A stretch of 64,000 nucleotides of DNA from Rhodocollybia butyracea (taxonomy: Eukaryota; Basidiomycota; Agaricomycetes; Agaricales; Omphalotaceae), in the NCBI GenBank assembly GCA_015501585.1, contig JADNRY010000004.1, forward strand, positions 434,001 through 498,000, read 5' to 3'. Below, in pieces: positions 35,077 through 47,239 of this stretch. Below the pieces are notes generated by a model. It was not told the DNA's origin and did not search any database. It worked only from the letters and a program-made list of their open reading frames with translations. A program made the translations under genes and the position numbers. The first letter of the stretch is position 1. Each line of letters begins with the position of its first letter.

Positions 35077-36713
35077 CTATGTTGCCCAGCCCAGCAGACG
35101 CCCCATTTCCTTTGACTGTGGATTGACATAGGCTACACGATAATTAGTATTATAGTCCACAGCTTTTAATATGGTGACTCACCGAGACCTAGTTCCATCA
35201 TTCGCTTGAAATGTTTTAGCTTCATCAGGAGAACGACGCCTCACAAAGTTATTCACAGCTTTATTGGCTATAGCAACGGGTAGATTGCATAGTTTTTGCT
35301 TGTGCAACAGTGTGCAGACTAAGTAAATCATGCATCGCACGCAAGGTGTCAGCATCTGGGAAGCCCTTCATCGACGACCTCAGGATGTCTAATCTCGTTG
35401 AAGATAGCTGTGCAACTAAAGATTTATCATGGAAATCGCTCTTGGAAATGGATCGGTTTGGGATTGCCAGCCAGAACGGTACGACACGCGAGCCCTCCCA
35501 ATCAATAATATTGCGCACACATGAAGGATCAAAATAGTCGATGAAAACATTCCCAATGCTGAGATCGTCATGCACAAGAACAAATGGGTAATTGGGTGGA
35601 TCAAATGCACTGAAGTTAACTTGTCCAAGAGCTTCTTCAAGCATGGCAAACCAGGATGTGTAGTGTGCATGATCTGCACGCGCTTCAGCTTCGATATCCT
35701 CGAGTGGAGATTCAACAAGTGTGTTGAAATCCGATAACCACGCCTTTCTCTCTTTTATCCAATTGCCCTTACAGAGATCGCTCCGTTGCGAAGAAACAAG
35801 AGAATAGAGATAGTCCGCGGTTGAGTTCCATGGCCCACGGTTGAGTGGAAGTCTAATGGAGGATAGAGTAGCTTTGTCCACTCGATACTTGGTGGTCACA
35901 GAATCGTACATAAGGCTGCCGATGGCATCGAAGCTCAATTGCAACAGCTGGGCTTCGCATCGTGCAACCTGTTTAACCACGTTCTCGAGTTGGTCTGAGC
36001 TCATGCCCTGGTCTTGCATGTCCGATACCCTTCCGCCGATTATCTAAAAAGCAGTGAGCCCCCAGGCTGCTGTTCACGTAGAAAGCATCCTTACCCTTTC
36101 TTGCAAAGTATAAGGCGCTCCAACGCTGTTATCAAAACTAATATCAAGATATAGTACTTCTGGGACAGGGATCGTTGTATGTGCTTTCAAATATCGGATG
36201 GTTGCAAACTACAGGGAGGAAACGTTATAGATGTTCGACAAAGTTGAAAGTAGGAAACCTTCCTCAACATACCTCGCTCTCGATGCGAAGAAGAACCTCT
36301 TCTTTTGGGTGATTCGCATCATGAAAAGAAGGGCTACCGTGTACACGGGCAACGATATCAGATCCATCTTCAAACTGTATCGCAAACCTAAGTACAAGGA
36401 GCACAAGGGATGCATTAATTTGCTACGGAAGGAAAGCATAATATGAGTGGCCATTTTACCATATTGAAGCCACCTGAATTAGATTACTTTAGCGAATTCT
36501 CTTCATTAAGAGGGTACAAGCACACATACCTTGTCCGATGAGATACACTTCTGTCGCCGTCTTTTGCATGACCCTAGACACCACACTTTGTAGTGCTTTC
36601 AGATCGCGTGAAGCCATGACTATATCCACGCTCTCCTTGCGGCCCTTGAAAGCTCGCACAAGGTCATCCTGGGTGCGAGCAAGCTCCTGTAGTGAAGGCA
36701 GGCCGGGGTTCAT
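35077..36713 (-). pseudogene. APH-like phosphotransferase, tandem copy A, broken
   Basis: This is the copy nearest the polyketide synthase. It shares the six-exon layout of copies B-D: N-terminal exon 36713-36530 (ends IGQ plus split Gly), micro-exon 36483-36470 (GGFNM), exon about 36387-36273 (FAIQFEDGSDIVARVHG), the IPVPEVLYLD exon (about 36210-36095), the long C-lobe exon from about 36040, and a terminal AYVNPQSKEMGRLLGW exon. The kinase motifs VHDDLSIGNVF and IIDWEG are intact. Lesions relative to the paralogs: two bases missing at the start of the third exon, and single extra A residues in two A-runs near the end (about 35290 and 35217). The protein would be truncated as read. Confidence 0.7.
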
Positions 36714-37156
36714 AGATGAAAGATGAAAGGTGACAGTGAAGGGTGACAGGGAAAGTACTTATCGGTATCCTGCGCGCGCAATGACTTTGTGGGTCCAAAC
36801 AACTCTCCGTGAATCAAACTGGTTTTAGGTTTACGGATGCTCGTTGATGGTAGATAAATCCTGTGTCATCTGTCAATGCCCCCAGAGAGCCTAATATTTT
36901 GTTCGGCCCCAAGTGCGCCCTCAGGCCTCAGCGCTCAAATCCGGTCATATGTATTCTTTCGGTGTCAAAAGTCTTCGACTATAACTTGTATAAGTTCTCG
37001 AATCTTCGCGTTGTTAGCTTATTAGTCACGGGAACGGTCACGTGTATTAGGTCTGATGTTATGAGAACTCAGAAAAATTGCTCACGCCGAGGGTCTGGCG
37101 TGTCGAAGGGTTATGACTCCTTGTAACAAGTTGTGCATATAATAATAAGCTTATAT

Positions 37157-38785
37157 CTATGTTTCCCAACCTAGCAGGCGCCCCATTTCCCTTGACTGGG
37201 GATTGACATAGGCTACACAATTGGTTATAGTGTTAGAGCCCACAAGATCTAGTGTACATGATACCTCACCAAGGCTTAGTTCTATCATTGACCTGAAATG
37301 TTTGACTTCATCGGGAGAACGACTCTTCACAAAGTCTTCCACAGCTTTATGGGCTATAGCAACAGGAAGATTACATAGTTTTACCCTTGCAATAGTGTGT
37401 AGGCCAACCAGATTTTGCATTGCGAGCAAGGTGTCCGCATCCGGGAAGGAGTCTATCAATGACCTCAAAATGTCTAATCTCACCCCAGATAACTGTGCGA
37501 CTAAAGATTCATCATGGAAATCGTACTTGGTAATGAATTGATTTGAGATTGCCAACCAGAACGGTACGACACGCGAGCCTTCCCAATCGATGATATTGCG
37601 CACACATGAAGGATCAGCATAGTCGACGAGAACGTTTCCAATGCTGAGATCGTCATGCCTAAGGACGAATGGGTAGTTAGGCGGATCGAATGCACTGAAG
37701 TCGAGTTGTACGAGAGATTCTTCGAGCATGGCAAACCAGGATGTGTAGTGTGTATGGTCTGCGCGCGCTTCGGCTTCAATATCCTTGAGTGGAGATGCGA
37801 TGAGTCTGTTTAAGTCCGATAACCACTCCTTTCTCTTTTCTATCCAGCCATCCTCGCGGAGATCACTCCGTTGTGAGGCAACAAGAGAGTAGATATAGTC
37901 GGCGGTCGAGCTCCACGGACCGCGGTTGTGTGGAAGCCTGACGGAAGACAGAGTGGCTCTGTCCACTCGATACTCTGTGGTTACAGAGTCATACACAAGG
38001 CTGCCGATGGCATCAAAGTTTGACTGCAATAGCTGAGCTTCGCATCGCGCAACCTGTTTGACCACGTTCATGAGTTGATCTGAGCTCATACCTTGACTTT
38101 TCATGTCCGCCACCCTTGGACCGATTATCTGAAAAGAATGAGCCCCAGGTTGCTGTTCGCTCGAAAAACCGTCTTCCTTACCCTTTCTTGCAAAGAATAA
38201 GGCGCTCCAACACTGTTAACAAAACTAATATCTAGATGTAGTACTTCTGGGACGGGGATTGTTGTTTTCTCTTTCAAGTACCGGATAGTTGCAAACTACA
38301 GGGAGAAAACATTGTAGATCATTAAATGTTTGGTAAACTTGAAGGTAGAAAACCTCTCAAGATCATACCTCGCTCTGAATGCGAAGAAGAAGCTCTTCTT
38401 TTGAGTGATCCACATCTTGGAGAGAAGGACTGCCATGGACACGCGCAACAATGTCCGACCCATCTTTAAACTGTATCGCAAACACCTGCAATGAATGCAT
38501 GAATTAGAAGGAAGGTAAAGGATATGATTGACCACTTTACCATATTAAAACCACCTGAGGTAGAGCGCTTTCAGTTATCGCCCTTCGTTAATGCGGAACG
38601 AGCATACCTTGCCCGATGAGATACACTTCTTTCGCGGTCTTTTGCATGACCTGAGATGCCACATTTTGCAGCGCTTTGAGATCACGTAAAGCCATAACTA
38701 TATCCAATTTCTCCTTGCGACCCTTGAACCTTCGCACATATTCATCCTGGAGATGCGCAAGCTCCTCTAGCGAAGGTGGGTGCAT
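37157..38785 (-). CDS. APH-like phosphotransferase, tandem copy B
   Basis: A protein-kinase-fold small-molecule phosphotransferase (Pfam APH type) with substrate unknown. The start MHPPSLEELAHLQDEYVRRF is at 38785; exon 1 ends at 38608. A 14-nt micro-exon (38554-38541) supplies GGFNM, completing the Gly-rich nucleotide loop. The next exons carry the ATP-lobe (FEDGSDIVARVHGSPSL) and the IPVPEVLHLDISF..VGAPYSLQER segment. The long exon has the catalytic loop LRHDDLSIGNVLVD (H-x-D-x4-N) and the metal-binding IIDWEG. The last exon gives AYVNPQSREMGRLLGWET. The frame is continuous across the exons I checked, so this is one of the copies most likely to be functional. Head-to-tail with A, C and D, about 2.1 kb apart. 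Confidence 0.75.
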
Positions 38786-39183
38786 GGAAAAAGCGAAGTG
38801 ACAAACACTGACAGCTGTGACTTTGTGGGTCCAAACAAAGAGCACTTGTAGATCACGCTGACAAACTTGGGCTAGTGTGGGATTTACGAATGGTTATTCT
38901 CGTCTGCAGTCCATTCATAGAGTATTTGCAAGTCGTCCTCGCCTGTGATTTGAGGCCAATAGTATCTGAGAGAATTGTCCAGACTTGCGGTAGAATTGAT
39001 ATCTGATCACCGAAGGTATAGTGTTTGATTTACTCGTGATTGTGGCGACAGGACGGTGCTTGACTGTCGATACGTGCCCCGGTAGCCTACCTCCATTGAT
39101 GCATGTATGTCTTTCTGAGCCAGTAGTACCTCTACTTATGCAAATGATACAAACCTGATATGAAGTACTAGTAAAATCAAGGA

Positions 39184-40788
39184 CTACCAGCCTAACAGAT
39201 GCGCCATTTCCTTGGACTGTGGATTGACATAGGCTAGACAATAATTAGTGTGATAGTACACAGCTTTTCATGGTGACTCACCGAGACCTAGGTCCATCAT
39301 TTGCTTGAAATGCTTAGCTTCATCAGGAGAACGACCCGTCGCAAAGTTATCCACAGCTTCATTGGCTATAGCAACAGGAAGATTGCATAGTTTTACTCTT
39401 GCAACGGTGTGCAGGCCAACCAGATTTTGCATCGCACCTAAGGTCTTAGCATCTGGGAAGCCCTTTATCGACGACCTCAGGATGTCTAATCTCATCGCAG
39501 ATAACCGTGCGACTAAAGATTCATCATAGAGATCGTAGTAGGAAACGAATTGTTCTGAGATTGCCAGCCAGAACGGTACAACACGCGAGCCCTCCCAATC
39601 AATAATATTGCGCACACATGAAGGATCAAAATAGTCGACGAATACGTTTCCAATGCTGAGATCGTCATGCACAAGAACAAATGGGTAATTGGGTGGATCA
39701 AAGGCACTGAAGTCAACTTGTTCAAGAGCTTCTTCAAGCATGGTAAACCAGGATGTGTAGTGTGCATGATCTGCACGCGCTTCAGCGTTGATATCCTCGA
39801 GCGGCGACTCGATCATGTCGTTGAGGTCTGCTAACCACTTTGTTCTATTTTCTATCCAATCGCCCTTACAGAGATCACTCCGTTGTAAGGAAACAAGAGA
39901 ATGGAGATAGTCCGCGGTTGAGTTCCATGGCCCACGGTTGGGTGGAAGGCTGATGGAGGATAGAGTGGCCTTGTCCACTCGAAACTTGGTGGTCACGGAA
40001 TCGTACATGAGACTACCGATGGCATCGAAGCTCAATTCCAACAGCTGGGCTTCGTATCTTGCAACCTGTTTGACAACCTCCGCGAATTGGTCTGAGCTCA
40101 TGCCCTGATCTTGCATGTCTGATACCCTTCCACCGATTATCTAAAAAACAGTGAGTCCCGGGCAGCTGTTTACACAGAAAAGCATCCTTACCCTTTCTTG
40201 CAAAGTATAAGGCGCTCCAACACTGTTATCAAAACTAAGCTCAAGGTGTAGTACTTCAGGGACGGGGATCGTTGTTTTCTCTTTCAAATATCGGATGGTT
40301 GCAAACTACAGGGGAGGAAACGTTGTAGACGTTTGATAAAGCTGGGGGTAGGAAACCATCCTCAACATACCTCGCTCTCAATGCGAAGAAGAAGCTCTTC
40401 TTTTGATTCATTCACATCTTGAAGAGCAGGACTGCCGTGTACACGCGCAATGATATCGGACCCATCTTCAAACTGTATCGCAAACACCTACAAGAGATGC
40501 ATCAACTTGCTATGCAAGGAAAGCATAGCATGAGTGGCCATTTTTACCATGTTAAAACCGCCTGAATTAGAGTACTTTAGCGATTTCCTTGCACTAATAG
40601 GGTACAAGCATACCTTGCCCGATGAGACACACTTCCGTAGCCGTCTTTTGCATGACTCGAGACGCCACATTTTGTAGCCCTTTCAGATCGCGTGAAGCCA
40701 TGACTAAATCCAAGTTCTCCTTGTTGTCAGAAGCTCGCACAAGTTCATCCTGTTTGCGAGCAAGCTCCTGTAGTGAAGGCGGGTCCAT
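39184..40788 (-). CDS. APH-like phosphotransferase, tandem copy C
   Basis: The same gene plan as copy B. The start MDPPSLQELARKQDELVRAS is at 40788, the micro-exon (GGFNM) at 40561-40548, the ATP-lobe exon begins VFAIQFEDGSDIIARVHG, and the C-lobe exon has VHDDLSIGNVFVDYFD and IIDWEGSRVVPFWLAI. The terminal exon AYVNPQSKEMAHLLGW ends at 39184. Copy C is closest to copy A in wording (for example SSDQ, LSFDAIGSLMYDSVTTK), suggesting they derive from the most recent duplication. No lesion was noticed. Confidence 0.75.
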
Positions 40789-41758
40789 ATATGAAAGTGA
40801 TGTGGGTCCAAACAAACTTGTCAGCTTGGACTTTGATTCGAGTGTGAGATTTACAGATGCTTGTCCAACACTGCTTTCTCGCCAATCATAGAGTAGCTGT
40901 GAGTGTGACTTTGGCGTAGTGACAATAGCATGTATCTGAATGCATTCGTTGTCGAGATTTGCACGTACGAGGGTCAATGCATAAATGCATAACGCGGGAA
41001 GATGTGTTGTGGAAGGAAGGATGACTTCAAGGACGAGCTATTCGAACTTGATGTATCAGCTCGACAGATCAGAATTTGGACGTCTCTGAGCGCAATTATG
41101 GGTATGGATGCATACATCTATAAGATACGGAACCAACTAAAATTCTAGCGAAACGAAAGGTTGATAAAGCAGCAATGGAGAGTTTCATAATGAGAGAATC
41201 TAGAGGCAAGTAACAAGTTGGCGAACGATTGACTCGATCAACGTTTCAACTCGAGAGGTATAGCGGGGAGTTTTTTGAAGCACGAAGGGACAGAAGACAG
41301 AGGTGTGTGTTTCCCGATTAAGAAACGCAGACGCGCCCTCCTATGATCGATTCTTATGTGAAACGTGTTCCAATAGGTATATGATTTGGCCATAGGTCTA
41401 CGATGGACGGAAACTATTTGGACAACCAAGGCTGAATGCTTTCGATGCTTCTTTATGACTGAAAAGTCCGGAGCTGAATGATGGTGAGACTCGAGGGGAA
41501 CTTGTCATGGAAAGACACCCGAGTTCTAGATGCGACCGCTGTTGTCCTAACTCTCAGCGTCCACAATGTTCCATTGATAGTATCCGAGCGGCGGAAGTGG
41601 GGCGCTTGAGTTGCTCATTACTGTGGTGACCGGGCAGCGTTGACCGTTGATGCTTGCTACCTACATCAATCCATCCTATGTATGTCTTACTGAGCTTGTA
41701 ACACTTGCACGCAAACGACAAACTCGATAGTACTAGGAACTACCAAAATCACGTCAAA

Positions 41759-43379
41759 TTATGTATCCCAACCTAACAGACGCCCCATTTCCTTTGACTG
41801 GGGATTGACATAGGCTACATAGTTGATGAGTATTACAGTCCACAGCTTCTAATACGATACCTCACCGAGACCTAGCTCCATCAGTGGCTTGAAATGTTCA
41901 ACTTCATCTGGAGAACGATTCTTCACGAACTTTTCTACAGCTTTATTGGCTATAGCAACGGGAAGATTGCATAGCCTTACCCGTGCCGCAATGGTGTGAA
42001 GGCCAACGAGCTTCCACATGGCGAACAAGGTATCATCATCTGAGAAAGACTCTAACGATGACCTCAAGATTTCTAATCTCGTTGCAGATAACTGTGCGAC
42101 CAAAGGGTTATCATAAAGATCTTCATTAGAAATGAACTGAGATGATATTGTCAGCCAAAATGGTACGACATGCGAGCCTTCCCAGTCAATGATACTGCGC
42201 ACACAAGAAGGATCAGCGTAGTCGATGAGGACATTTGCAGTGCTGAGATCGTCGTGCATGAGGACAAATGGGTAATTGGGTGGATCGAAGGCGCTGAAAT
42301 CGACTTGTACGAGAGCTTCTTCAAGCATGGCAAACCAGGATGTGTAGTACACATGGTCTGCGCGCGCTTCAGCTTTGATGTCCTCGAGGGGAGATTCGAT
42401 GACTGTGTTGAAGTCCGATAACCACACCTTTCTCTCTTCTATCCAATCACTTTTGCAGAGATCACTTCGTTGTAAGGAGATAAGGGAGGAGAGATAGTCC
42501 GCAGTTGAGTTCCACGGACCGCAGTCGTGCGGAAGCCTCCCGATGGAGGATAGAGTGGCTCTGCCTACTCGATACTCAGAGGTTACAGAGTCATACACAA
42601 TGCTGCCGATGGCATCAAAGCTTAACTGCAACAGCTGAGCTTCGCATCGCGCAACCTGCTCAACCACTTTCACGAGTTGTTGTTCTACGCTCATACCTTT
42701 ATCTTTTGAGGGTAACATGTCTGCTACCCTTCCGCCGATTATCTAAAAAGCATTGAGCTTACTATCAACGCAGAAAACTATCCTCACCCTTTTTTGCAAA
42801 GTATAAGGCGCTCCGACACTGTTATCAAAATTAATATCAAGATGCAGTACTTCTGGGACAGGGATCGTTGTTTTCTCTTTCAGATAGATAGTCGCAAACT
42901 AGGAGACGTCGTGAATTTTTGGCAACTAAGGCAGGAAATCTTTCTCATCTGTGATGCCATACCTCGCTCTCTATGCGAAGAAGAATCTCTTCATTTGAGT
43001 GGTTTACATCTTGAAGAGCATGACTGCCATGGGCGCGCGCAACAATATCCGATCCATCTTCGAACTGGATTGCAAATACCTGGGAGTGCAGGAATGCAAG
43101 TTGTTTTGAAAGGAGGATGTGAATGACCAGTTTACCATGTTAAATCCACCTGCAAGGGAATGATGTAAGCTATCTTTCTGTGTCGATGAGAGCAGGCATA
43201 CCTTGTCCTATGAGAAACACTTCTATCGCGGTATTTTGCATGACCCGAGACGCCACATTTCGTAGCGCTTTCAGATCGCGTGAAGCCATAACTATATCCA
43301 ACTTCTCCTGGCGACCCTCGAATGCTCGCACATCTTCATCCTGTCTGCGAGCAAGTTCCTCTAATGAAGGCAGTTTCAT
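41759..43379 (-). CDS. APH-like phosphotransferase, tandem copy D
   Basis: The outermost and most diverged copy. The start MKLPSLEELARRQDEDVRAF is at 43379, micro-exon at 43149-43136, ATP-lobe exon VFAIQFEDGSDIVARAHG, C-lobe exon with MHDDLSTANVLIDYADPSCV (catalytic H-x-D-x4-N kept) and IIDWEG, and last exon AYVNPQSKEMGRLLGWDT ending at 41759. It has small insertions relative to the others (SVEQQ near the start of the C-lobe exon, ARVRL near its end). It is probably the parental or earliest-diverged member. Confidence 0.75.
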
Positions 43380-44107
43380 AGATGAAAGTGATGTGAGTCC
43401 AGACAAGTCTGAGTAAACCAAGCTTGGACTTATCCTAGTGTGGGATTTACAGATGCTTGTCCGACCCTGCTTTCTCCAAGCTTTCTCGCCAATCATAAAA
43501 TAGCTGCGAATGTGATTAGATGTGATTTTAGCATACCAATAGTATCTGAAGTTTGGACACATTCATTGTCAGGATTTGCCCGTACGAGGGTTAATGCATA
43601 ACCGACGGAAGATGTAGAACGATGACTTCAAAGACGAGCTATTATAACTTGACGTGTATGAACTCCAAGTATCGAGGGCTGGGGAAAGCAGAATTCGGCG
43701 TGTCTGAGGGCAAATTATCAGACTTGTCCGATGGTTTATCCAGATTCCAGAGCTTCGAGTCTCGACGATAGTATGGGATGGCATTGGAATCTACATCAAA
43801 CATTCAAGAGACACGGATACAAAAAGAAAGGCTGATAAAGCAGAGGGAAGTCGGTGAGAGATCGACTCTAGTAAAGTAGCCACACCGAATTCAACTTGAG
43901 AGGTATTCCAAAGAGTTTCTTGCCAGCGTCCAAAACTGAGCTCGTCATCGGATACGGCACGAGGACCGAAGTTGATGGTTAAAGATGGAAAAGCGCCCGT
44001 GGCTTCTTATAGTCTTATACACTAATACAGACTGTCCATCATGAAGGATTGCGAGTTTGACACCCAATGCTGTTCAAGTTTTGCCCTTCGCTCCTTTCAC
44101 TACTCCC
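43380..44107. other. intergenic between the APH cluster and the DUF6535 gene
   Basis: Contains a degraded upstream region similar in wording to that upstream of copy C (for example cgtacgagggt.aatgcataa near 40965 and 43580), so the duplicated unit extends at least 200 bp beyond the coding start. No separate gene is recognised. Confidence 0.4.
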
Positions 44108-46113
44108 ATGAACATTGTAATCGACCCACCAAACGGATATGCCGAGTACAATGAGCAAAAATCTATCTATGCGCATACTGTGAAAACAGCAAACGATATC
44201 CCGGTCAGTATGCCCAATGTACCTATAGCAGGGCATGTATACTGACATATTTTAGCTATCTTCTCGTCTATGGACACCCACCGACCATTATCGCTACGCA
44301 ATTTCTCCGAAAACCGGTGATCACTGGGAAAAGGTTAACAAGCGCGTTGAGACTTTCGATGAAGATATATGCAAAGGTTGGAGGGAAGATATCGATACTC
44401 TGTTGGTATTCGTGAGTCTGCAAAAGGTTTATCTTCCTATCCGCTACTAAGGAACAAAGAGGCTGGTCTGTTTTCATCTGCTGTCACCGCGTTTCTCATC
44501 GAATCGTACGGGATGTTACAACCATCATCGAGCCAGACAGTCCAGAATCTGCTCCTGCTACAAATTATTCAACAAACCGGCAACAGTACAATACCATTGG
44601 AACTCCTTAATCCAAAACCTTCTGTCACTTCACTTGCTATCCGTCTCAATGTCTTTTGGTTCTCGAGTCTTGCACTGGGTCTATCAACTGCGATCATTTG
44701 CATCTTGTGCAAGCAGTGGCTTCGTGAATATCGCCGGGATGCTGCTTTAAGCCCCAAAGACGCGTTAATGTTGCGCCAAATCCGACTAGAAAGCTTCGAG
44801 CAGTGGAGAGTAGAGGGCATTCTGTCCGCTCTACCTCTCCTACTTCAATCGGCGCTTGTGCTTTTCTTTGCCGGTATCGTGGACCTCTTATGGTCCCTGA
44901 ACACCATCGTCGCCACCGTGCTGACCTGCGAGATTGGATTCGCGCTCCTCGCGGTCTCGATGACCACCGTTCTGCCCTCCCTCACTATCATGCTGAATGC
45001 GAAACTTCCCTGCGCCTACAAATCGCCTCAGGCTTGGATATTCTACCGAGCATCCCACTGGTTCACGCGCTTCTTCAAGCGTATCCAACGGGCCCGAAGC
45101 ATACGCATGCCATCCCGAATCAAAAACTGGACTGCGGGCGACCGGATATGTAGCAGATTCGCGGATGAAACTGCAGAGGCCGATGTTTCCCTGCCCAATG
45201 ACTGCTTGGGAGCAGCGATGAACTGGGTATACTCTGAATATAGGGGAAATGTATCAATGGCTCCGGATATCTTCTATTGCTTGGAAGAACTCAGCGAGGA
45301 AACGTTGGCTGTTGCGACGGGTAAAGCAAATCTTAACGCTCGTTATTATTTATATTGCGACTTGGTCAAGGGTCTTCCTCCATCCCGAGAGCGTCACAAG
45401 TTTTCCATCGAACTATTGCTCCGCGACATCAATGGCGCGTCCAGCCTCGTCGAGCAGTGTTTATACATCTCTCATTTAGCTGCTGAGCTGCGATTCGGCA
45501 TAGCCGTAGATACAGACGAAGGTATTACACACCCTACTTTCTTTATATTCTCCTAGACTCACAGGCCGAGCCAGACTTCCTTCTCCAGACGATCGATACC
45601 GTACGGAATTTTGTCCAATGCTCATTCGACGGGCCGGCCTTGAACTACCAAAGCATCCTTGACGTATCTTACATCTTCCTGTACTGCTGGCGCGATGGCT
45701 CCGAAGACGTCCGCCGCCACACTCTACTTGTTTTGGACGACATCGAGCGGTGCATCGAGCGTCTCACCAATCCCACCTCACGGCCCCAATTCGGCTGTGA
45801 CTTCACTTGGCTCATGTACCGATCCGCAGAAAACACTTCACCGGGACCCGATTCCCAGGAATTCTACAATCCTTTCATCTGTTCTGAACGATTCTTGCTG
45901 TTCGTGAGGTTTTTGGATGGGTATCATCGCTCTGTGAATGACATGGATCCTTCGCATCCAATTATATCAGCGTGGAAGCAGCAGAAAGTGTCGTTGGCAA
46001 TCCAAGGCGGGCTTCCTGCTTCGTACTTTGATTTAGAACCTACTTCGAGCCCAGGCTCATCTGATTACTTTGGGTCTACGCGTCTGCCAGTGTATGATAA
46101 TGTAGCGGAATAA
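44108..46113 (+). CDS. DUF6535-domain membrane protein
   Basis: Four exons. Exon 1 (44108-44203) starts MNIVIDPPNGYAEYNEQKS; exon 2 (44256-44411) carries DHWEKVNKRVETFDEDICKG and ends DTLLVF; exon 3 starts at 44462 with AGLFSSAVTAFLIESYGMLQ, the conserved DUF6535 core, followed by further membrane segments (VFWFSSLALGLSTAIICILC, LPLLLQSALVLFFAGIVDLL, VSMTTVLPSLTIML). The last exon (from about 45565) gives EPDFLLQTIDTVRNF and runs to the stop at 46111-46113. The junction near 45506-45564 can also be read as a shorter intron (45522-45556). DUF6535 proteins are abundant, functionally uncharacterised membrane proteins of mushroom fungi. It appears intact. Confidence 0.8.
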
Positions 46114-46494
46114 AAAAATATAAACATATGCGTGGTAACGGTTTCTTGAAATACAGTTATTCAAGAGAGGAAAGAGACAAATAATAAATTAAAAAACATG
46201 CAAGCGTCTCCCGAAAAACCACTGACCCTTCATCGGTATTCTTTGAGCCAAGCACCCCAAGTCTCGGTAGACCGACCAATCTGATAAGGTTCGTGTCAAC
46301 GGAGAAGTGTCATTGAAGGAAGGGGAGGGAAGTTACGAGGACCAGTCAAGACTATAGAATGACATCAGTATTCCGACTCTACCAGAGGTATATGCATACG
46401 CACCCTCCCATATAGCCCGTCCATACAGTCCGTCTCAACCCCTGTCACTATAGCGAGACTGCCCTCCGAAAAGATAGACTGATCTCAAGACGCG
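46114..46494. other. intergenic
   Basis: The 3' flanks of two converging genes; no feature recognised. Confidence 0.4.
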
Positions 46495-47239
46495 TTACTC
46501 CAGATTCATGTATTCGAGCTTCTTTCTGCGTTCGATGCCTTCTATCTCTTGCTCGAATTTGAGACGCATGGAGATGGAGCTTTCATCAGACCCTATATTC
46601 GGTTCTGGAAACTGTTATGAGCCAGCAAAAAAAATGAAGATGAGGGAAAGACCTTGTTTATATTGATTGAGGATTGCACGAGAATGTGCACGAAAACTTT
46701 GTAGTACCATCCGTTCTCATGATTATCATAAAGATACCAAAAAAAACCTGGTCATTTCAACAGAAGCCCGTAAGATAGTCGACTATCTAATTGTATGTGT
46801 TCGTTGAAATTGGCACTACGCAAGGTTCAGCTAAACGCAGCCATCTGAGCCCTCGAGGAGGTAGCTTTAAAGTTGATTGAGCGAGACACGAAGAGATTGC
46901 GATTTGCGAGCTAAACAATCGTACATGAGTTGATATAGGCTATTCACCTGCATTCATTCTTTCAATCATTGAAGTTAGGTGCCCGAGGAATGGTGGTCTC
47001 TCGTCCATGGCCATTGATTCGCCGAACTGAACGAGCTTGAATTCTTCCTGTCTTGGTATCTGTTGCACTTGAAAGCTGGTCCAAGCTTGAGTCTGAGTCA
47101 GTTGCGGAACGGATGAGATTTGCCTGAGGGAATTGAGGTATAAGCACTGTGGTGATGGGGGAAAGAAAGAAAGAGCAAGCAACTTGTCTGGATCAGGGCT
47201 GTGTGTTAAATACGAGCCATCATCAGGCAGTTGGAGCAA
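46495..47239 (-). CDS. short hypothetical gene, two or more exons
   Basis: The minus-strand frame beginning MLQLPDDGSYLTHSPDPDKL at 47239 ends at a good donor after MIERMNAG (about 46944). A downstream exon (about 46611-46495) opens after the acceptor cataacag and encodes a charged helix, SMRLKFEQEIEGIERRKKLE followed by YMNLE and stop. Both parts look coding, but the link between them was not fully resolved and no family is recognised. Confidence 0.35.

Noticed and set aside
44057..44107. An upstream extension of the DUF6535 protein
   Set aside because: It would need a non-ATG start; the ATG at 44108 is the first usable one and fits the family.
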